DNA of 64,000 bases from Theobroma cacao (lineage: Eukaryota; Streptophyta; Magnoliopsida; Malvales; Malvaceae): NCBI RefSeq assembly GCF_000208745.1, contig NC_030853.1, positions 24,319,334 to 24,383,333 on the forward strand, in the 5' to 3' direction. This document shows, one piece after another, positions 46,433 to 58,638 of the stretch. A program made the position numbers and the translations under genes. Each line of letters starts with the position of its first letter. Position 1 is the first letter of the stretch. The notes beneath the pieces were generated by a model. The model saw only the letters and a program-made list of their open reading frames with translations. It made no database searches and had not been told where the DNA came from.

Positions 46433-47836
46433 ATGGCTCAACATTGCTTCATCAAGTTCCTTGAAGCTAGCCATGTCTCTCCACCGCCGGGCTCAGTTCC
46501 CACGACCTCTCTTCCTCTCACTTTCTTGGACACCCTATGGATTTCTTGCTGTCATATACAACGCCTTTTCTTCTACAAATTCCCCTACCCGACCTCCCAT
46601 TTCCTGCATAACGCTCTCCCCAATCTCAAAACATCTCTCTCACTCACTCTGCAACATTTCTTCCCTTTTGCAGGCAATCTCAAGTTGCCTCCACTTCCTC
46701 AAAGGCCTTATATTTACTATGCCGATGGTGATTCTCTCCCGTTTGTTGTCATTGAATCCACAGCAGACTTCAAGCATCTGATCACAGGCAATCGTCCAAG
46801 ACATGCTCAGGATTTAGAAGATCTCGTTCCCAACTTGCCACCGCCAAGTATGTCCTCCGATGGCGACAATATTTGCAAGCAGCAGCCGCTTATGGCCATC
46901 CAAGTCACTGTCTTTCCTAATGCCGGTATTTCCATAGGTATCACCTTCTGTCATGTTGCAGCTGATGGGAGGGCCTTTGGTCATTTCACCAAGTCCTGGG
47001 CATCTATTTGTAGGTCACTAGGGGACTCAACTTCTGTTCGCAATATTATTTCCCCACCTAACTATAGCAGGGATTTGATCCAAGATCCTCGAGGAATTTG
47101 GACCATTTTTCTCAAAGAATTATATGATTGGGAGACTTTGGAAAGAATGACTCCAACAGACAATGTTCGAATCACGCCTGTAATCAACAAATCCCATGTT
47201 GAGATGTTGAAAACATGGATTGCAAGAAAGTATGTGGAAGAGACCGAGAAGGAGCCGCCCAGATTGTCAACGTTTGTGGTAACCACTGCTTTCATGTGGG
47301 TTTGTTTGGTCAAACTGAAACAAAGTAATAAAACTCCTGATCAACGTTTAAGAAATGATGATGCGATTTGCGTCTTTACTTTTCTAGCTGATTGTAGGTA
47401 CCGCCTAAGATTGCCCACAAATTATTTTGGAAACTGTCTAGAACCGTGTGTTGCAACAGCAAAAAGAAGTGAGCTAATTGGAGAAAATGGGATGGTTGTG
47501 GCTGCAAAGGCTATTGGAAGAGAAATTCTGGAGTTCGAGAAAGAACCATTGAGAGGGGCAGCGACTTGGATATCAAGTGGAAAGGAAGTCTTACGTAAAT
47601 GTGAACACTACATAACACTTGCAGGATCGCCAAAACTGCGAGTTTACGAGACAGATTTTGGGTGGGGAAGACCAGCAAAGAGTGAGGTCGTTCACCTTGG
47701 TTCTCAAGGATCGATTGCCATTGCTGAGAGTAGTGATGAGGAAAGTGGCGTTGAATTTGGCGTACCCCTTGCTCCAGATGAATTCGACAAATTCAATGCT
47801 ATTTTTGAGCAAGGTTTATTGAACCTGTGTAAATAA
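46433..47836 (+). CDS. BAHD acyltransferase 2 (paralogue of BAHD 1)
   Basis: An intronless frame of 467 aa starting MAQHCFIKFL. The open frame extends 13 codons further upstream but has no ATG there, and the start chosen aligns with BAHD 1. Motifs: HVAAD at 174-178, YFGNC near 335 and DFGWG at 408-412. It is clearly homologous to BAHD 1 along its whole length (shared PPPGSVPTTSLPLTF and LTLQHFFP..AGNL) but diverged at many positions. The pair therefore arose from an older tandem duplication than the one at 1-36,772. Same expected cytosolic CoA-dependent acyl transfer to phenolic glycosides; the substrate is unknown. Confidence 0.92.
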   Translation: MAQHCFIKFLEASHVSPPPGSVPTTSLPLTFLDTLWISCCHIQRLFFYKFPYPTSHFLHNALPNLKTSLSLTLQHFFPFAGNLKLPPLPQRPYIYYADGDSLPFVVIESTADFKHLITGNRPRHAQDLEDLVPNLPPPSMSSDGDNICKQQPLMAIQVTVFPNAGISIGITFCHVAADGRAFGHFTKSWASICRSLGDSTSVRNIISPPNYSRDLIQDPRGIWTIFLKELYDWETLERMTPTDNVRITPVINKSHVEMLKTWIARKYVEETEKEPPRLSTFVVTTAFMWVCLVKLKQSNKTPDQRLRNDDAICVFTFLADCRYRLRLPTNYFGNCLEPCVATAKRSELIGENGMVVAAKAIGREILEFEKEPLRGAATWISSGKEVLRKCEHYITLAGSPKLRVYETDFGWGRPAKSEVVHLGSQGSIAIAESSDEESGVEFGVPLAPDEFDKFNAIFEQGLLNLCK

Positions 47837-48962
47837 ATTGTTGTACGATGGAGCGGTTGGTTGGTTTATGTGATGTTTGCTTCTACTTAAAACATTAAAT
47901 AATCAAATGTTTTGTCCTTTTAAATTGGTCTTCAAGCTTAGGTTAGGGGAGAGAAAGAAGAAAACAACAAATTATCACCTCCACATCCTTTCATCATCCT
48001 CCAGTTCAATTAAAAGGTCTTGACTTACTATGCTATATCAAGTGTAATACAGGAGTATCATCCAACAGGATTGGCATAGACGAGTTCAGACTCAAGACAC
48101 TCAGTTGCATTAACTTCTATTTCATGCTACCCTTCAATATTTTACCATTAAATTTAGATTTAATAATATTTGATATATTAATAGTGTATAATTTTTATTA
48201 AATAATGTTACTTCATTAGTAAAGTAAAATTAAAATTTTTTAAAAATTTAAATTTAAATATTAAAAAAATTTAATAATTAATTAAATAAAAAATTTCTCT
48301 CTCCAACTATCTCACAACATTCTTTTATCGTTTTCTTCTTTTATCTCCCTCTAATTCTATCACCAATTTCAAACATGATTTAATTTTGAAATACGCATAA
48401 ATCTTGAACAACAAAGTTTGAACCTACTTGAAACTAATATGGAATTTATTTTTTTTATTTTTGACATAATATTTAAAATTTTTTAAATTATTTAAAAAAT
48501 AAAAAAATTAAATTCTTTTATTATATCTACTAAAATCTTTATTAAATATGTTTTTAAAATAAATTATTAATAAAATTATTACTTATTATTTTATATTCAT
48601 ATAACATCCGTATATAATGTGAAAGATGAAAAATATCATATTATTATATTATTATATTAAATTATTATTTATGACATGTGACATAAAAATAATTAATTAA
48701 TTATTAATTATAAAAATTTATTTTATTTAAAATAAAATTTTAATTAAATATAATAAAATAATAAAAAATTTTAAACATTTTTTTAATGTTATATTGAAAA
48801 ATATGGCTGTTATTAAAGATTTAGTTATTATGGGTTAAGTTGAAAAATTTAGTTGTCAGCGTCACAATGAACAAGTTGTTACGTGTCAGCCCTTTCGTAA
48901 GTCACAAGCCCAGTTGATAACTGTAAGGAAGGAAGGAAAACGAAGTAAGAGAGCGAAGCCGA
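47837..48962. other. AT-rich intergenic DNA with a possible second foldback relative
   Basis: No gene. A BAHD 2 3' UTR probably occupies the first 100-200 bases. From about 48,470 to 48,790 the sequence shares an ATTTTATATTCA(C/T)ATAACA block and an AATTTTAAA-rich end with the element at 38,931-39,389, suggesting a decayed relative. Confidence 0.45.
48470..48790. mobile_element. Possible decayed relative of the 38,931-39,389 foldback element
   Basis: Both carry TTATTTTATATTCA..ATAACA followed by a ..GTGAAAGATGAAAAAT/GTGAAAAATG stretch in the same order. The ends here are too degenerate to define inverted repeats. Confidence 0.3.
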
Positions 48963-51900
48963 ATGGAGCAACCGCCATCATCACCGGGAACAAACCCAGT
49001 TGACCTGAGGAACTGCGTAGAAGAGCTTGTGAAGTTCACTCTCCACTCTCAGATGAACGGAACTCTAGAATGGGATATTGGGCTCTCACAAGAATTCTGC
49101 TCTTCTCTCCTCGATCACCACTCAGCCGACCCCATCTCCACTATTGCCAGTAAGAAATGAAAAAAACCCAACAAATAATCTTCTTTTTTTTTTTCTGTGG
49201 AACTAAATATGTAATTGATAGTCCCCATTTGTATTCTATTTGCTGTCCAGTTTTTTTTTTCTTTATTTTTTTCAATTACAGTATCTACTTCATTTGGTTA
49301 GAGGTGGGATTCATTTCTTTGTACTTATGGAGCAGATTCTCCAGGAGTCTCTCAAAATCCTTTATACATCCAGTTAGCATCGGCCTTATATGAAATCATA
49401 ACTTTTGGTTCACTTCAAGCGTCATCTAAGTGTAACAAGTTGGCATCTTCTTATGAAGGCAGTGGCTTGAAGCAGAAAGAAGAGTGGATTGACTTAGTTC
49501 ACAAAAAGGGATCTGAATTAGCTGAAGTTTGTACATCTGATGATGATGGCTTTACCTTTTCCAGTTATATCCATAGTTAATGTGCATAGCTAATCATTGC
49601 ATTTCATCAGATTTTGAAGAACATCAATTTTGAACTACATGTTCAGGAGCCTTTCTTCACTCAACTAAAGGGTATTATTCTGTTCCACAAATATTTATGC
49701 TAATGATTATGCTCTTCCGTTTCTTTGGTTTTTATATCAGCATTTATTCCATTCTTTATTTCTTTACATTAGTTGTTTCTCCTTTTTAATAGGTAAGTTG
49801 GGGCAGGGGCATTTGAACTTGGGACCTGCATTTTGGAGCTAAAGTGCAGCTACAGTTTCAATATTTGCTCTTTTCTATTACTCCTTTAGAAGAAGTGACA
49901 CCTTGCATTCTAGACATTTTCCAAGTGTATACTATTCAAGTGAAGACATTTTTCCTATTAATTTGGTATTGTTTGTAGATGGCCTGAAAACAATGGAAGG
50001 AAGGTGCGCTGTTGGTGACTATAATAGGTAGGCCTCACCTTAATGCGCTTATATGAATCTGTGTTTGCTTCATTTCTTTCCCTACTTTGCAGTTTTTGCC
50101 CTTTATGATTCATTTTAATGTATGCCCTTGTTTAGATTTTTCTTGTGTAACAATAAACTCACTACACGGATACCATTATCTAACAAGTCCTATGAAATCT
50201 GACAAAAGAAAAAGGAAAAAGAGGTGGAAACATAAATTTTTTAATCAATGTTGTCATCATTAATATTGCATAATGTTTTCTATTTCATTTGGTGGGATGG
50301 GGGTCAATGGCTTAAGCATTTTCAGAAGGAACTCAACCGGCCTTATCTTGAAAAACCAAAAGAAAGATTATCCTATTAACCGATGCTATAATTTTAATTT
50401 GAGAATCACCTTTTATCAGCCTCAATAGAAATATGGTGTATTATTCAAAGTGGATAGGGAAGATAGATATTTACATCAAGAATAGTAAGACATTATCTTC
50501 AAAAAAAAAAAAAAAGAAAGACATTGGAGGATAGGTACTGGTGATATTGCTTTTATTTTTTTCTGGTTATGCTTGCCACTGAACTTATAATGGATTTATA
50601 TTGAATAGTTGAGTATATTTTATAAGCTTTTCTTTATATTTTCTGCTTATTGCGTTGACTTCAGAATTGCATCTGGGGCTTTGATCCTTTTCAACAAATG
50701 CTTGGTACTTGAAGTTCAGGTAGCAGGTGTTTTTCAAGTTATCCATGCTTCTTCTTTTTTTTTAATCTTTTATTCTGTTAGTTTCTTCTAATACATTTGA
50801 TTGGCAGGATGTTCACCGTTATGCTTCATTCTTTGAGATGTTGGAAGCAGAGAGTCTTGCAAAGGTCCTTCCAGGAGTTGAAACAATAGATGAAGGTAAT
50901 GAAGGGTTAAATAAATTATGATTTTTTCCATAAGGGTTAAAACTACAAATAAGTTTGGTCCACAAGCACAATTAACAAATATTGTTCACTCCTAGAACAA
51001 TAAAAGGAAGAAAGGAATATGTTGGTCCCTTAGTACTTAGTTATCTAAAAGTTGAAAGAGTAGTTAGCCTAGGTGTGTTTGGATATTTTAAACCATATCA
51101 AATAATCTCGATACCTTTAAATTACAAACCAAAATTATCTTGGGAAGATGATCTGAGATCATTGTATTAAGCAGATATGAGATCATTTCATAATGATAAA
51201 TCCAGTTATGAGAAGTTAATTTTATTAAGCAGGAAAAAGTTGAAAGCAGATGAAGAAACAAGTAAAACAGAAAGTATCACGTTTGGACAAGAATTTAAAT
51301 GTTTAAAATTTCTGTTCTCTGAATTTAGCTCCAGTGAGCACTGTTAACAGTTTACAGAGCAGTTTTTGTGGAAATGGCGGACACAACCTAACACCAGTTG
51401 TTCTATACATTGTAGTCTGAGCCCCGTCATATGTGAGTTTCAAACTTTACTTGGAATTAATGACAATACCTTATAATTGTAATTACATGCTACAATTTTT
51501 TCCTTTACATTTATATTCTTTTAATGAGGAAATTTTGAACTTTTTAAAGTGAATTCTTCATCATATTCGGCATCACGCAAATTTATGAAATATTGCTCTT
51601 TCAGGCATTCAAGTTTACAGGAAGTTTTACTCGGAAGAGAAAGAAATGTCCAATGGTGTACTTGCAATTTGTGTTGCAAAAGTGGCTGCTCAACCCTACC
51701 TTTCATTGGCCAGAATACTATCTGTGAGTGAGCTGACTCTGTCCTGCATGGATTCATGACTATAACCGTATGGATAGATGAAATTCTATACTTTTAGAGT
51801 AAGGGAAAATTTCTTTCCAGCTGAATAAAATTCATCAACAAATAGGAAAAATCACAAAGAGAGGCAGAATTTATGTCAAGTGCTCAAACCAAAAGCTTCC

Positions 51901-52429
51901 AAATGAAAACAATCCAAAATGAAAAGTGCAATCTTTGCCTCTGAGTAATATCAGAACTGAAAATGAGTTGAGTGAACTTGGCTTTGAAAGGATCTTGAAT
52001 ATGCTTTAATTGTGGAGTAATAGTTAGAGAGCATTGATGTCGTTAGGAGGCATAGTTGATGTATAGAATATTGGTCAGTCTGCATTTAAAAGTATTTAGT
52101 AAAGACTAAAGACTAAGCTTTGCAAATGTTGAGCATCTCACTTACATCATACATGCATGTAGATGATATATGCAGAAACCCTACTTCAGTGGAAAATGGA
52201 CGGTAGCACTTGAAGTGTCCATCTGAATAAAGCAGTTTTCTATACTATGGAGATTGTAGGCTGTCTGATGTATATATGTAGGCTAGGAATTTTGTGACCT
52301 GTGCTGACAGTTGTATCCTTCTACTTTTTTGGTGTTGTGGTAAATTATTATGTGTGATTTCAGGGGTTGAGTTATGAGGGTGTTCACAGCCTTATAAATG
52401 AAGAGCATCTTCTTGGATCTATTCCATGA
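48963..52429 (+). CDS. ASCH-domain protein 1, C-terminally shortened
   Basis: Exons: 48963-49149, 49336-49526, 49611-49671, 49979-50027, 50665-50719, 50808-50895, 51605-51723 and 52364-52429 (816 nt, 271 aa). All phases match the paralogue at 59,064. The ASCH (ASC-1 homology, PUA-like beta-barrel) domain begins around exon 4 with the signature TMEGRCAVGDYN, followed by ..GALILFNKCLVLEVQDVHRYASF. Proteins of this type are thought to bind RNA or act as transcription cofactors; the role of this plant family is poorly known. Exon 8 opens with the shared GLSYEGVHSL but stops after 21 codons, where the paralogue continues (..GALPPPKSTLLSSF) into a further exon. The first seven exons show no lesion. 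It is a shortened gene or an early pseudogene. Confidence 0.78.
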
Positions 52430-53473
52430 GAACTCGCATTGGTAAGGGTAACTTCTCTGCTACACGGCTGCACCGCAAATACAAGTCAAATGCAAGATGA
52501 GGACACAGGATCCATTGTTTGTTGTGTTATACTCCATCCCAAGAAAATTTGCTTGATATAGCTTCTAGAAATATCTTCTGTTTCCTTGGTTTTGAATCCT
52601 GTGACTGATTATAAAAAGTTCCAACATGTGGAGTAGATTGATATTGGAAGAGTAGATTGAAATTGGGATGAACTCGTTTATCACCACTCTCACCTTCCAT
52701 ACGCATGTCAGACAGGCTATGAAGTTGGTGCAACAAGAGACTCTTGGGAAGTTATGCAAAAATATAACATGCACACAGTGCCTTGAGATAAATTTTCCCG
52801 ACTATCAGAGCTAGAAAATGATTTCTCTGACCATGATGTTAAGATAGACACAGCCTAAATTTCTCTCTAAAGGAAAAACAAATCCCCCTGCTGCTTCTCC
52901 TGAAGGCAGGATTTGATCTCCATTCCTTAATACACCCACCAAAAGACTTGATCAACTGAGGCAGCTAACATGCCCTCTGTTCCATTTGTTGTAAATATTT
53001 TAGCTGGTTAGAGAGATGGAAAAATGGTGATCTTGTGTATGGTTGAATTCAAGAAACGAAACCACAGAAATATGGAACTTGGATTCTTCTATGGCTTCTC
53101 GAGAGAATTAAAATAGAATAATACAAAAATGTTGTAGGATTTTAAACTTAAATTAAAACAATGAGTTGGTGAAACCCCTTGCCCTGATCCTTGCAAAGCT
53201 GCTCTGATTCCAGAACCACTCTTCCAATGACTTGTCTTAAGGGACCGCCCAAAATGGGCTTGGCAATATGCTGTGGCAAAACCAACTCACCTTCCCCACA
53301 AGGCTTAAACAATCAATCCCATAAAGTAATTTTTAAATTAAGAATGATTAAATTCACATTGAAATTAATTAAATTATATTGTTTTTATTAAGTAGTGCAA
53401 TTAAATTAACTTTTACTTAAATTTGCTAACTTTTGTTGTTCTTGGAAATTAAACTTTTGCTACTATTAAATAG
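52430..53473. other. Spacer after ASCH 1
   Basis: No continuation of the ASCH C-terminal region is visible here, and no other gene is recognised. AT-rich toward the copia element. Confidence 0.5.
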
Positions 53474-53753
53474 TGTTATGAAATAAATCTTAAAATAACA
53501 AATAAAGAACTTGAAAGAACAATTAAAGAGAAGAAATAAAGTATTTAGGGGGGAAAAGAAATCTTATTAAAGTGTATATTTACAAATGAACTGAGGGAGC
53601 TTATTGTAGGCAAATAACTCCTTTATCTTGATAGAATTTACAAGATAAAGATAACACTTAGAGATTAGATGGATTAAATGCTAATTCAATCTAATTTACA
53701 TCAAATCTAGATATAGATAGAATAAATGGATATTCACAAAAATATTTATAACA
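53474..53753 (-). repeat. LTR (3' LTR in element orientation) of minus-strand copia
   Basis: Starts TGTTATGAAAT and ends TTTATAACA. The adjacent internal CTCGCCCCTGAATATC is, on the minus strand, a polypurine tract (CAGGGGCGAG) directly before the LTR. Confidence 0.8.
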
Positions 53754-55105
53754 CTCGCCCCTGAATATCTATTATATTAAGAATATGCCTCGTTAAAACC
53801 ATACAAGAAAAAAACCTCATGGGAAAAAAATTCGAGTGAAGAAAAAAGAGTATATAATTCTTTTCAAGAATACGCTTATGAAATACCGCCTCATTAAAAA
53901 TCTTATCAAGAAAAATCCAGTGGGAAAAACCTTGATGAAGGAAAAGAGTACAGTGCGTATTTTACTCTCCCTGATGACTGCATTATAGAGATCTTTAAAA
54001 TAATGTATTCCAACTTTTCAAATGTTGCAGTAAGAAGGGCTTTAGTGAACAAATCTAGTAGATTGTCACTTGACTAAATTTGCTTAACATTAATTTCACC
54101 ATTTTCTTGGAGATCATGAGTGAAGAAGAATTTTTGGCGAACTATGTGTTTTGTTCGATCGCCTTTAATATATCCTTCCTTTAGTTGTGCTATGCAAACA
54201 GTATTATCCTCATGTAACATTGTTGAAATTTTCTTCTTGGTTGACATGCCATGCGTTTCTCGAATATGTTAAGTTATAGATATTAACCAAACACATTCAT
54301 AACTTGCTTATGAGTTGCTAACATTTCTCCATGGCTAGAAGAAGTAGCAACTATAATTTGCTTTATAAAACGCCATAAAATAGCCATACATCCATATGTG
54401 AACAAATAACCTGTCTGGGATCGATCTTTGTGTGGATCAGATGAATGTTCTGCATCTACATAACTAATTAAATTTTATTTTGATGTATTTGAATTATATA
54501 AGCCATATCCATTGTTCTTCGGAGATATCAAAGTATATATTTAATTTCATTCCAATGTCTTCGAGTTGGAAAACAATTGCTATATCAAGTCATGTATTGC
54601 TAGCCAGATACATTAATGCTCCAATTTCAATAAGATATGGTACTTCAGGATCATGAAGTTCTTTATTATCCTCACAAGGTCGAAAAATATCTTTTTTCAC
54701 ATCTCATAACCTTACAACCATTAGTAAACTCAATAGATATGCTTTCTCCATATAAAATCATTTTAACATTTTTGTAATATAATTTGATTGATGAACAAAA
54801 ATTCTATTTGGCAAGTGTTCAATCTAAAGACCCACACAAAACTTTATTTTTTCAAGGTCTTTCATCTCAAATTTTCTCTTTAAGTAATCCACGTCTTTTG
54901 ATAGCTCTTCAAGAGTTTCAATAATATTCAAGTCATCAATATAGACAGCAATTATAATAAATTCATATCTAAACCCTTTTATAACATACATGGGCATATA
55001 GGATTATTTCTATAGCCTTCTTTCAATAAATATGCACTAAGACGATTGTGCCACATGTGTCTGGATTGCTTTAATCCATATACATATTTATTTAATTGAA
55101 TAAAT

Positions 55106-55530
55106 TTATCGGGAATTCAAATTTTGTGCTTCAGGCAACTTAAATCCTTCAAGGATTTTCATATAGATATCGATATCAAATGAGCCATATAAATAGGCTA
55201 TAGCTACATTCATTAGATGCATTTCAATCTTCTTATATATTGCCAGACTAGTTAAAATAGAATTGTAATTATATCCATCACAAAGAATATATCTCTTCAT
55301 ATTTAATACTAGATCTTTGGAGAAAACCTTTTGCGATAAGCCATGTTTTATATCTTATAATCTCATCTTTCTCATTTCGTTTTCGCACAAATACCCATTT
55401 ATATCTCACTGGTTTTACATCATTTGGTATACGGACTCCAGGTCCAAAAACTTCATATTTTGCAATTGAATTCAATTTCACTTTGATTGCGTCTTTTCAC
55501 ATTGACCAATTATTTCTATATCTATATTCT
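55106..55530 (-). pseudogene. copia reverse transcriptase remnant
   Basis: Two overlapping minus-strand frames (55,278-55,481 and 55,106-55,300) carry RT segments: PVRYKWVFVRKRNEKDEI, ..YKTWLIAKGF (usually YKARLVAKG) and ..MNVAIAYLYGSFDIDIYM. The catalytic Asp position before the AYLYG run reads Ala-Ile rather than the usual Val/Ile-Asp. Stops and a frameshift separate the pieces. Confidence 0.7.
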
Positions 55531-56149
55531 TCAATAGATGTAAGTTCAAGATCCTCATTTTCTTTCATAATATTGAGCTCTATATTTTATACAAAATATT
55601 GTTGATATTTATTTACCGGTTCCATCTTTTCCCATCATGACATAATTGATTGAGATCTTTTTATTTTAACTGATTCTAGGTACCTGAATTTCTTCTAAAG
55701 TGTTTATCACTTATGTCAAGGGTCTCTTCTAAAGTCTTTACTTCTTCTTTCTAACCATCTTAAATATTTGTTCCTTTTCTTTTTCGAGGACTTTATCTTT
55801 GGAATCGATTGATTTCCACGCTTCTGGCGTGCTTTGTCCTACAGGGACATCAATGCTAATAGGAGCATTTACAGCTGGTATATAAGATTTAGTTATTCCC
55901 TTTAGGTCAGTAAATACGTCTGACAACTTATTTACTATATTTTGTAAAATAATTATCTTTTGAACTTCAAGTTCATATTGCTTTGTGCGATGATCAAAAC
56001 TAGATAATGATAATTTACTCTAAGAAATTTCCTCTTTCAGCTACTTATTTTCTCCCTCTAATGTTGGAAAAATTGTTTCATCAAAATAACAATTGACAAA
56101 CTTTGTCATGAATAAATCTCCTATCGATAATTTTAAATATTTAATTACA

Positions 56150-56400
56150 AATGGAGATTTGTATCCAACATATATTTCTAACCTCCTTTGAGGACCCATC
56201 TTTGTGCGTTGTGGTGGACCAATTGAAACATATACCGCATATCTAAAAAATTCTTAGATGAAAAATATTTGGTTTCTAACCATAAACCAATTGTATAGGG
56301 AGAATTTATAATAACTCATTTAGCCTGATGCATACAAATGCTGCTGCATCCAAAATGGCATGCCCCCAAGTCAACATTGGGAGTTTTGAATTTCATAAGC
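56150..56400 (-). pseudogene. copia integrase C-terminal remnant
   Basis: Read on the minus strand, 56,150-56,260 gives a peptide like AVYVSIGPPQRTKMGPQRR.. ending in ..YVGYKSP, the familiar region after the integrase core in copia elements. Upstream (higher coordinates) the frame is broken by stops. Confidence 0.65.
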
Positions 56401-57806
56401 TTGTAATCAGTTGGAAGTGTTTAATAAATAATTCTGCTAAACCATTTGTGTATAAACATAAGCAATAGGTTGTTCAATAGTTATTCCAACTAATATGCAA
56501 TATTAAAGACTTGAAATGTATATCCACCAGCATTATCAAGATAAATAATCTTGATTACATAACCAGGAAAATGTGCTTGCAAATGAATGGTTGCAAATGC
56601 TAAATTGCAAGCTATAATAAGCACACATGTGACCATCTAGTCGATGCATTGGTTAAAATTATGAAATATCTAAATGGTTCACAAGATAGATGTATGAATC
56701 CACATATAACCTTGAATATTATTAAAAACGTAGAGAATTCAGTCCCAACTTTAGTTGGTGATAGCTTTATAATTTATTTACCTTTAGAGCAAGTAGCATA
56801 TAAAATTCATTAGATTAAAAAATCTTCTGGATTTTCAATGAATGATAAATTTTCAATCATTTTTGCACATTATTGATCCGAGATGGTCCAACCAATCATG
56901 CCAAATATTAAAATCATTAGTAAACTCCTAGTTCACTATGGGTTTCAATTATTCTAATATTTGTATAGTTTAATTCTGAGAACAGAGTGAGTAATTTTCT
57001 TTTCAACACACACTTTATACTTGAGATAATAGATGTAATATAGAGGTATTAAGTGTCATTTTCATTTGTTGTCTCAAAATGATATCTATTCAAACGAATA
57101 TCTTCAAAACTTAATAAACTTTTTTGAGACTTAATAAAAAATAATACATCCTCTATTACTTTATTTCTCAAGGTAGTAAAATATTAGCTCTTCTGAAGCC
57201 TCCAATTAATCTTGTACTATCAGATATTGAACTAACATTGATTTTTTTGTCAAGTAGGAAAAATATTTATTGTTTTTAAATATAGTGTGTGTTGTAGCAA
57301 TGTCTGCTAGACATATATTTACATTATTGATCTTAGATCCAACAAGATCAATATTTATATTTTCTTTAATAAAATAAAAAATTTACAAGTTAACATAAAA
57401 GAATATTAAATGCATAATTAAAACACATAATAATAACATATCATTTAAATATAATGAAAACATATTAAAACATCTTTATAATATAGATACTAAATATACC
57501 AATTATTATTAAGTTCATTATCAGATATTGCTATCATCAATCGAATGATCAATTCCTTTTTCAGGATAAGAAAATCAATAATAGATATTTTTATTACCAA
57601 TCATGTAATCAATTCCTCTTTCAGGGTAGACAAATATCTTGATGTGCTATATAAACTTGGCAATGATTAAAATTTTCACAAGATGTTTTAATTTTCAATG
57701 ATGCTTAATAAAATTTAAGACGTACAATAAGTACGTGACCAATGATTTTTCATGACACATCAATAATAGTACGTTTTTTGCATTCCTTTTATTCTTTTCA
57801 TTATTT

Positions 57807-58127
57807 ATCCACTTCTGGTGGGTTACAAGTATTCATCCACTTTTTGATGGGTTATCCACTTTTGATGGGTTAGTGGGTTAATGTATTCATCTACTTTTGG
57901 TACGTTGACAGTATTCATCTATTGTGGTAAGTTACAACTATACATCCACTTTTGGTGAGTGATCCACATATGATGGGTTATCCACTTTTAGTGGATTATT
58001 CATTTTTTTTAGTGAGTTAGAGCATCCATCTACTTTTTATGGTAAAATTATCTATCCACTTCTAGTAGTAAAATTATTCTTAAATTCAAATGATAAAATT
58101 ATCCATCTACTTCTAGTGATAAAATAA
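57807..58127. repeat. Degenerate minisatellite, ATCCACTTTTGATGGGTT-like
   Basis: ATCCACTT(T/C)T(G/A)(A/G)TGGGTTA-type units recur about ten times with spacers such as ACAAGTATTC, inside the 5' untranslated part of the minus-strand copia element. Confidence 0.7.
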
Positions 58128-58180
58128 TAATTAAAATAGTGATAATGTATATTGTTATGGCCATTATAATTAAATGATAT

Positions 58181-58340
58181 TGCATTCACTTCAAAGAATG
58201 GATGGATTCATGATTATGACCATAATTATTAAATGTGTCGCATTCACTTCAGAGAATGGAGAGATTTATAATTTTTTTTATTAGTATTTCGTTTGTTACA
58301 TTCACTTCAAGGAATGAAGATTCATAGTTTTTCATTAATA
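58181..58340. repeat. Three imperfect copies of a CATTCACTTCA(A/G)(A/G)GAATG unit
   Basis: CATTCACTTCA occurs at about 58,183, 58,241 and 58,299, a period of about 58 bases, with diverged sequence between. It lies inside the copia element. Confidence 0.65.
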
Positions 58341-58494
58341 GCTATATAATAGTAAATTCACTTTCCAATCAATAGATAAAATATAATATATAAAGCATGA
58401 TAGTAAAATTCATATTAAGGTTGATTTTAAAAGAATGAAAAATACTAAAGAGATATCAAGTCACTTATTTGATTTTTTAAAATCAGAAATCAAA

Positions 58495-58638
58495 ACCCAA
58501 TTATTGAAATCCTTTTGAAGCTTGAAGATAATGAAAACATAATAATTGTAAAACTTGAGAGATCAGACCCAATTATTGAAATCCTTTTGAAGCTTGAAGA
58601 TAATAAAAACATAATAATTGTAAAACTTGAGAGATCAG
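58495..58638. repeat. 72-bp tandem duplication next to the copia LTR
   Basis: Unit 58,495-58,566 is repeated at 58,567-58,638 with one visible mismatch (GAAAAC versus AAAAAC). Both start ACCCAATTATTG and end GAGAGATCAG. It sits where the primer binding region of the element should be. Confidence 0.88.

Noticed and set aside
57807..58127. Regularly spaced short repeats that might suggest a CRISPR-like array
   Set aside because: Units are imperfect, spacing varies, and they lie in a plant retrotransposon; this is a degenerate minisatellite.
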